Origin: Panaeolus papilionaceus
Taxonomy: Eukaryota; Basidiomycota; Agaricomycetes; Agaricales
Reading direction: 5' to 3'
NCBI GenBank assembly: GCA_015501605.1
Contig: JADNRZ010000004.1
Location: 2,294,001 to 2,358,000 of the forward strand
Length of the DNA: 64,000 nt
The position numbers and the translations under genes were made by a program. The first letter of the stretch is position 1, and each line of letters starts with the position of its first letter. Positions 57,706 to 64,000 of the stretch are shown one piece after another. A model generated the notes under the pieces. That model was not told where the DNA came from and made no database searches. It saw only the letters and a program-made list of their open reading frames with translations.

Positions 57706-59307
57706 TTATGACAAGTACGCCTCATCATAGGTTCGACTATATGTGACAAAGTCTGGGTATTCAACAATGCAGATAAAACAAAACAAGTCCGCACTCTCTT
57801 TGTGAAGACCCTGGAACACCTGCTTAAAAGTACAGGCGCAACGATCCAACTCCTCGCTGACCACTCGACTCCCTGCATCAAATAGCTTGAGTGAAATAAA
57901 CACCTTGTTCAAGCATGCGAAGTCGATCCAGCGATCATTACTGAGAACACCATCCAACAGCCCCCATTGAGGAAACTCCCAATTCTTTACGTGTTCCTGG
58001 ATCCAAACCCTCGCCGAACAAACATTGAAAGAGATGTGAAGGGACTCGATCATGTTTTGCCCCCTAATGCTGGCCAGTCCGTCGCACAAGACCTTGATAA
58101 TAGTTTCGTCGTATTCATACAAAGACCAATGTATATCAATATGTTTGAGTGCGTGTCGGCTGTTTTGAAGACATTTGTAAACGGCGATTCGGGGGTTTAC
58201 TTCGTTAATCGCGTATGCAGGTGCTGGGGGTATGAAGTGGTTTAGAACGGTTCAGAGAGTCCCCTGTCAAATTTACTCACTGGTCAATTCTGCCCTCTCA
58301 ACGCGTGGCATATGGTCGAACAATGCCCCAGCATCAAAAGACCCCTCAGGGGTCACGAGTTTCAGATCAACGACTTTTGGAAACGCCAAGGTCCCGAACC
58401 TCTCTGAATAATTGCAGAGAGGTAACCACCGGGAAGGAAGTCCTATGTCGAGACTTCGTAAAACGGAGAACGAAGCTCGTTGGTATGTATCAGGAAGAAA
58501 GTCGGGGAGGGTATCAGTGAATTTGATGAGCCCGTATTGCTTGATTGCTTCTAGATTATCACAAGAAAAAAGAAAGGGATACGAAAAGTTATCCACGTCT
58601 GCCACAGTAAGCATTCTCAGTCTGGGCGGGCTGATGATTGCCTTGCGGTGGGGGAAAGGATGTTCCATATAAGGTCTCGTCCAGTCGATGCACCGGCACC
58701 CTCTCAACTCCAAGTTCTGGAGGTTGGGAACCGAGAATATGGAAAACATCGAGAGCCTGCCGACGTCATGCGCCGAGATCGTTGTGAGTGTTTCCGAGAA
58801 GATATACAGTCGCAGGAGTCGGAGGAAGGAGAAATCACAAAGGGCACAGGGTTGTCCCTGACATAAGTTGTCGTCTGGCCCATTCTCCACGCGTAGAGTG
58901 TCAATATCTGGGAGAAACGGGGAAAACATGGGGTCTTCCCTGGCAGCATACGAGCTCAACTCTTCTGGTTGGAGTTCCGTAATCCTAAAACCTTCCTCAT
59001 CCGCTACTTCATTGTCGACGACGTAGGTTAGGATTCGGATGTATCTTGACAGAGTGGGAGTGTCAGTGAGGAGCTGCTGCAGGCGTTTTTGCGCCCTGTG
59101 CTGACTTCCAACTGGACCAATCGTGACTTTTCGAAAGATATGAGGACGACAAATTGATGCGAGGGCCCAGGATGTCAGTGAGCATGCATGGAGCGTTGGA
59201 AGCGCAGTTTCAGGTGTGTTGCCAGCGATTTCTCCGACGATAAGTTCAATAATTTCATAGGGAATGAGGGGATCGGAAATGGGTCGACTTGGTTCGGTAG
59301 CCATCAT
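57706..59307 (-). CDS. F-box-like/LRR-type protein
   Basis: ATG 59,307 (a second ATG follows directly). The N-terminal F-box-like segment is PLIPYEIIELIVGEIAGN..LPTLHACSLTSWALASICRP then HIFRKVTIG. Irregular leucine-rich repeats follow (LPDIDTLRVENG, FLRLLRLYIFSETL, VPNLQNLELRGC, PRLRMLTVADVD). One intron with a strong donor GTGAGT (at about 58,277) and acceptor CCCCAG joins ERAELT to TPAYAINEVNPRIAVYKCLQ. The second exon ends ..TYDEAYLS at 57,706. Such proteins are numerous in Agaricomycetes and are thought to be SCF ubiquitin-ligase adaptors. The target is unknown. Confidence 0.8.
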
Positions 59308-59974
59308 TCACTCCGATGGACCTTGACTCTCTCGATGTCCTGGTAGGAGATGTGGAGGAAGTAATGCAAGGCTGAGATGACACGGGGGCACTGAAACATG
59401 AAGTGATTCTCACGCTCCCTACCCACAAACCATGCCGACCACCCACATAAGTAGGCAGTGATCAGACCGCTAATTATGCACAGGAAACTGGTTAACATTA
59501 ACCCATATTTTGCACCACTCAAGCCTACGCAAGATATTTGTCTGGAAAGAGTGTTACGGTTAACGGGAACCGCATGGTTGAACTTTCTGCGCTTTCCACA
59601 TTCCAGTTGTCGGTTCCTGCTCGGCAATGAGACCCCTTTATGGGGGTCACACGCCCCTATTTCTGCCAATATAACTAAGTAAGGCCATGCAATGCATGTC
59701 AAGCCCGCTACTTGTATTAACAGCTCTTGTCCAATGTTTTTACACATTTCAGCCTCAACACACACTCCACTTAAAATATGTTGGAAGAATGCCTGCCGAC
59801 TTTTGCTTATGCTGAGATTACAAGATAAGCTATGATGAAACCATAATAATAAAAAAGATGCAACGAAGGCAAATCAATATTGAAAGGGCTGGTGGCCAGG
59901 CCACATCGCGACCCGCCATTGACATGATGGCATCAAATTCAAATTCAGCAGCACAGCATTGGGTGTTAAAACCG
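59308..59974. other. Intergenic region with one weak minus-strand frame
   Basis: A minus-strand frame from about 59,750 to 59,304 has a hydrophobic stretch (KYGLMLTSFLCIISGLITAY) but no family and only a few upstream residues. It touches the F-box start. I do not call it a gene. Confidence 0.35.
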
Positions 59975-60098
59975 GTCTCGACTTGTAGTCGCTAGCAGGC
60001 AACGAAAGGGCGCATGCTTGCGTGTAAAGACCCAACCACATACCCCCTTCCCATTCTCCAGACAACAACCCCAGCTTGAGCCCGATCAAGATGCTCCT
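59975..60098 (+). repeat. 124-bp block, inverted copy at 45,171-45,293
   Basis: Reads gtctcgacttg..gatcaagatgctcct. The inverted copy lies in the coding region of the C2-domain gene, around RQQKGACLRVKI and PFPFSRQQPQLEPEQDAP. About 90% of positions agree by eye. Here it lies just upstream of the AIG1-like gene, next to a tatatatag motif. Confidence 0.65.
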
Positions 60099-60167
60099 AG
60101 TATATATAGCACTCATAGCACTCACCAAAGGTAGATCAAGGGGTTGCACTCATACTTCCACCTCTAG

Positions 60168-62136
60168 ATGAAATCGATTTCTTTACTTGGGCCGTCCAAG
60201 TCTTCACACAATCGTGCTTGGTCACTTCCCTCTGTGAGAGACGACTTCTCTTTGCTTCACATACAACGCTGATGGCATGCATCGCTACATCGTCTCATCC
60301 ATTTTAGCTGACGTTACACGAGGCGGAGCAATATGATACAGACGAAGAATACTCTGCGACATCAGCTGTCTCTAATTACTCGAACCAACTACCTGTGACC
60401 CCTGTATCTTTTGCGAGTAAAACTACATCTGATGACGAAAGATTGAATGGCGCGAAATCAACCTTTCGCCATCGTAGCCTCAGCGCTACAGCAAAGGTAA
60501 GCCAAGTTGTACTTGTCCGTCCCTCCTCGCGCGCCCATATGGCTGAACACTTCCGTGATAAGACTCTAGGCCGCAAAATATCCAAACTTAGACCACGAAA
60601 CGCGTCATTCTCCGGCTCATCTCGGCCCTCAGTGTTACCTTCGGTATCAGAAATTTTCACAGAATGCAAAGCCAAACCGCACACCGCATACGTTATCATC
60701 GAAGAAATTCCCCAGATATGTCCTGGAGATCTAGATAATGACGCTATAGTCCTGTGAGTTATTTTAAGCAGGGCAAGTAATACACCCACTAACCAACATC
60801 GTAACGTGAGCTTGGGGTCGTGTGTTTTCAATTTCAATAGATGATAACAAGAGCTTTCACAGTTTATCGAGAAGTTGGCTTCCAGATGGAACACGGGCGA
60901 TAGACCTCGTATTTCAGACCACAAGCTTCAAGTTGGCACCTCCGAAATTAGGGCTTACCGCATGAAGCACAGAAACGCAGAGCTCTGGACATCAAAAGAC
61001 ATCATCCTCGTCGACACTCCTGATCTCTCTCACGAGAGAAAAACGGAGTGGTGGGTTCTATCCCAAATCAAAAAATGGATGGAAGACAAGTGAGCAGCTA
61101 ACACTTCGTGTCGGGGACGTTCGATGTCTAATTCAAGAAACGTTATCAGCGGGATAACGAATATCGATCGACTACTCTATTTCGACCGCATCTCTGATAA
61201 TCGCATGAGACGAAGTAGAGGTCGGAGTTCCGCAATATTCAAAAGTATCTGTGGGAAACAGGCTGCAAGTCGCGCTTTGGTCATCACGACCATGTGGGAT
61301 GAAATGTGGAATGACCGGCTGAAGACACATGCTGCGAACCGATATAACGATCTGAAGCAGGAGTATTGGAAGGTATGTGTTTCAAATTAAATATATTCAA
61401 ACCCTTCTACGCACTCACTATGTCCAACGTCTAGGAATTCGTACAACAAGGATGCAGAATTGAGAAATTCGAGAACAACTTTGCGACAGCCATCAGAAGC
61501 CTGCAACAATTCTCCCCCACCTCGGATCCCGACTCAATACCGTTATTCGTGCTCGAGCAAAATTTTCTGGATGAAGCGCTACGAGAGACAGATGCTGGTA
61601 GAATGGCGTTTCAAGCGCTCCAAGAACGACAAGAAAACCTCATTGCCAGCCAACAGGCGATCATGGACGACATACGGTTCGCAGCCGGCCCTGGGTTGTA
61701 TAACCATGACCTTTCAGAAATTCTTCAAACACAATACAGCACCATCAACGAGGACATTTTGGAACTGATGAGGCAGATCCAGGAATATTCGTCTCAATAC
61801 ACGGAATTGAGAGAAGAAATTAAAAGCCGATTTGACAGACCGGATTCGCGGGCGTCGTCCTTGGGTAGTGGGTTGACTGGTAAATCGAGACTGCGCAGTC
61901 GATTACAGGACTGGCTGTTGCGCCTTCGCAGCATTAACGTCGGAAGAGGAACACTGGTGCGTGTGCAGTCTTCGAAAAGACTCTTTCTCATCGGGGTTGG
62001 ATACAGGGAAGAAGGTCGTCTGGGCGAATGTACACTTCCGCGGTGTATTCGCAATCGTCTGGAGCACTACCATGCCTATCCGAAATTCCAGATTAGTAAT
62101 ATACATACACAAAACGATATAATGTACAAAAGATGA
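60168..62136 (+). CDS. AIG1-like GTPase domain protein, P-loop not found
   Basis: ATG 60,168 (MKSISLLGPSKSSHNRAW); an intron then leads to LTLHEAEQYDTDEEYSATS. A basic Ser-rich region and EIPQICPGDLDNDAIVL follow. Then FIEKLASRWN, GTSEIRAYRMKHRN, a Walker-B/G3-like IILVDTPDLSHE, GITNIDRLLYFDRISDNRMR, a G4-like LVITTMWDEMW, and a helical C-terminus (RMAFQALQERQENLIASQQA, EDILELMRQIQEYSSQYTEL) likely to form a coiled coil. This matches the AIG1/dynamin-like P-loop proteins expanded in Agaricomycetes. The GxxxxGKS loop expected just before FIEKLA is not visible; only ..DNKSF in another frame is seen near 60,843-60,857. The gene may therefore be damaged or a splice form was missed. Confidence 0.68.
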
Positions 62137-62178
62137 CGTTCAGAAGAAAAAGATCGACCCCCTCTCGTCGATTTGACC

Positions 62179-64000
62179 TCATGCTCCTGTGAGGCGGCCC
62201 CTCAGCCTGCCTCCCTTCAAACGAAATACCCAAAGACCATCAACAGCCAGAATGATCACAAGACTGACGACGAGACTTCCTCCACTATGTATAGAGGGGA
62301 GATAAAACAGGGTCAGTATTTCAGCGCGATAAAGGGTGACCACAATCCTTACAAGACCCATCTATGATACGTCCAAGAGTTATCAGCCGTGATCTTGTCA
62401 CCGATGACTGTCAAGGCTATAGCCCAAGGTAGAGCGTAGAGGATGTTCGATCCGAGTGATTGATAGAGGTACCTGCGTCAAAATGATCAAGATCACGAGT
62501 ACACAAGGATTCGTAGTTCACCCACCATCGTGTCTCCGTCGCAAGAAGGATCGTAGCTAGCTGTGTTGAAACCGCGTAGCAAATATAGCAGAAATCGATG
62601 CTTCGCCACATCATAGCTGTCACTTCGGCTACTTCGTCCGAGTTGGAAAGGTAACGAGCAAAAAGTCTTGCTCCTTGGAACGAGAGCCCAATACATAATG
62701 GGACCTCAATGAGGAGCGCGATGCAGACCGACTTGAGCGCGGGAGCGGTGATGTCTATTGGGTGATTCAACGGTCTCTCCTTGGCATAATCACCATGATG
62801 ACAGCACTCACAACGAACATCATACCATGTCGCTCTGCTGTCGGACTTGCTTTCCTGATAGATACCCCATCGGTGTCCAACGAACGCATTCGATGTTGCC
62901 TCCAATGCCTGAACAGGCACCATTACAAGGCCCCATCGAATAGTGTTGAATACGCCCCAAGCAGTCGCATAAGTCTGGCCCATAGATACTACGTTTCGAA
63001 TTTGCCATAGGCTGGCGAATGTTAGCTCGCAATGTACATGGAACAGTCGTACAGGGGACTCACTATATCGCATTTCTGATTGCGCTCTCTGTGAACGTCC
63101 ATCGCCCCGGTTTGAAGAGCTCAGCAAAAGCAGGATACGAGAACCATCTGAGGGTACTCATATGAACCCGCGCTCGTGCTTTTCTAGATAGGTAAACGAA
63201 GTACATCAGTCCAACAAAGGCGCCTGTAAGACTGAGAACACGTCAAAATTAACCAGCACTCCGAATAGGATCCTAAAATGACGTACTTGCAAACCAGACG
63301 GATGGTAGCGATGGTATGAATTGTGGGGTTGAAAGACTTGATACGGACGGTTGAGACAAGTGCCAGCTCAAGAATAATTTGGATTAGAGTTTGAACACTG
63401 GACATAACGAGGGGAACGCTGTGGAGTGGAGTGGGTTAGGTACAATACAAGGTCTGATGTCGAAGTCCATATCAAAACTCACTCGGGCTGATCCAAAGCA
63501 CGCGTACCCAGCCCGACAGCTGAATTGACCGTACTCGCAAGGGCATCAAAGGCCAGTATGCGCAAATACTTAACAGAGGTGTCGCGTACTTGCCCTGGTA
63601 CAAATGCACCGACGAAGCCTGGTGCTGCAAAGAGAAAGATGATGGAGAGGACGATTCCAGCGGCGGATTGCACGGTGATTAGGGTATACATAAGGCTGAG
63701 GCGATGTATTAAATCCTGAGGGCTATCCTTCGTAGTGTCACCCCTCCCTATTGTAGACCTAAAAGCCGAGTTGGCGCTGTGAAGCTCAGTTTCCATGCCA
63801 TAATTACATACCAAGCTGCGCGCGGAAGTCCTTCATTCAGAACCTCGACGATGCATGAGAAATCTGACAACAAACACTGAGCACTATGCTGAATTTGTGT
63901 AGCATCCCCACATACAGGTATACGCGTCGGTGGTAGACACCAAGGACGCGTCAATGTTGGCAATCCACATTTTGGACAACGTCCCATACACTGCAGGTAT
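62179..64000 (-). CDS. MATE-like membrane transporter, 5' end beyond the window
   Basis: The frame enters from the right edge: [20 protein letters not shown], then [37 protein letters not shown] and [20 protein letters not shown]. After an intron come [20 protein letters not shown] and [13 protein letters not shown], then [20 protein letters not shown] with [17 protein letters not shown] and [20 protein letters not shown]. Later blocks are [40 protein letters not shown] and [20 protein letters not shown]. Stop at 62,179. The order matches the fungal MatE-type (multidrug/toxin extrusion-like) family, about 10-12 helices. At least seven introns. It converges on the AIG1-like gene with only 42 bp between their stops, so the 3' UTRs must overlap. 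Substrate unknown. Confidence 0.85.

Noticed and set aside
56543..57735. Possible relative of the 3.2-kb MITE: TGTCGAC-like left end and CGACTATA right end, both with acctatg motifs
   Set aside because: The ends do not match well, and the right end would lie within the F-box gene coding sequence; likely chance.

Overview
The window looks like a piece of a filamentous basidiomycete (Agaricomycetes) genome. Genes are split by many short introns of about 45-65 bp with GT..AG ends and CTAAC/CTGAC-like branch sites. It holds Plavaka-type DNA transposons, a DUF6589-type gene, an F-box/LRR-like gene, an AIG1-like GTPase and many subtilisin-like proteases. A Rhizoctonia/Ceratobasidium-like fungus is plausible, but that is inference. 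No rRNA, CRISPR or prokaryotic operon structure is seen.

Layout. 1-1749: DUF6589-type gene (minus, runs off the left edge). 2.2-7.3 kb: a secreted inhibitor-I9-like gene, a pogo/Tc1-like MITE, a complete S8 subtilase and a truncated subtilase propeptide copy. 8.1-10.96 kb: genes of a single-pass membrane protein family. 10,956-24,561: a Plavaka transposon sitting in intron 3 of one of those membrane protein genes, which has 5' exons at 24.6-25.1 kb and 3' exons at 10.15-10.95 kb. The transposon carries a transposase and a divergent second gene. A Ty1/copia element (16.3-22.96 kb) sits in the second gene, and a 1.17-kb foldback element (18,221-19,390) sits in the copia pol region. 25.6-26.3 kb: a solo LTR. 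26.5-27.8 kb: an intact membrane-protein gene. 29.1-30.1 kb: a second, unrelated solo LTR. 30.14-38.98 kb: a short I9-like gene split by a nearly intact Ty3/gypsy element (30,261-38,776). 39.1-41.7 kb: gene fragments and another intact membrane-protein gene. 42.1-45.9 kb: a decayed copy of the 26.5-39.4 kb gene order, ending in an intact C2-domain multi-span membrane protein. 46-49.3 kb: a subtilase relic and two small genes. 49.8-52.9 kb: an IML2/TTC39-like gene. 54.4-56.0 kb: a second complete subtilase. 57.7-59.3 kb: F-box-like gene. 60.2-62.1 kb: AIG1-like GTPase. 62.2-64.0 kb: MATE-like transporter, truncated by the right edge.

Two themes stand out. First, subtilases and free-standing subtilase-propeptide (I9) proteins occur together with their relics, so the region may be a fast-evolving secreted protease/inhibitor cluster. 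Second, the cluster has been heavily rearranged. There are segmental duplications (9.3-11.0 with 39.7-41.2 kb; 26.5-39.4 with 42.1-45.9 kb), and young transposons nested up to four deep are placed so that removing them restores the interrupted reading frames or introns. The housekeeping-like right third (49.8-64 kb) has no recognisable transposon.
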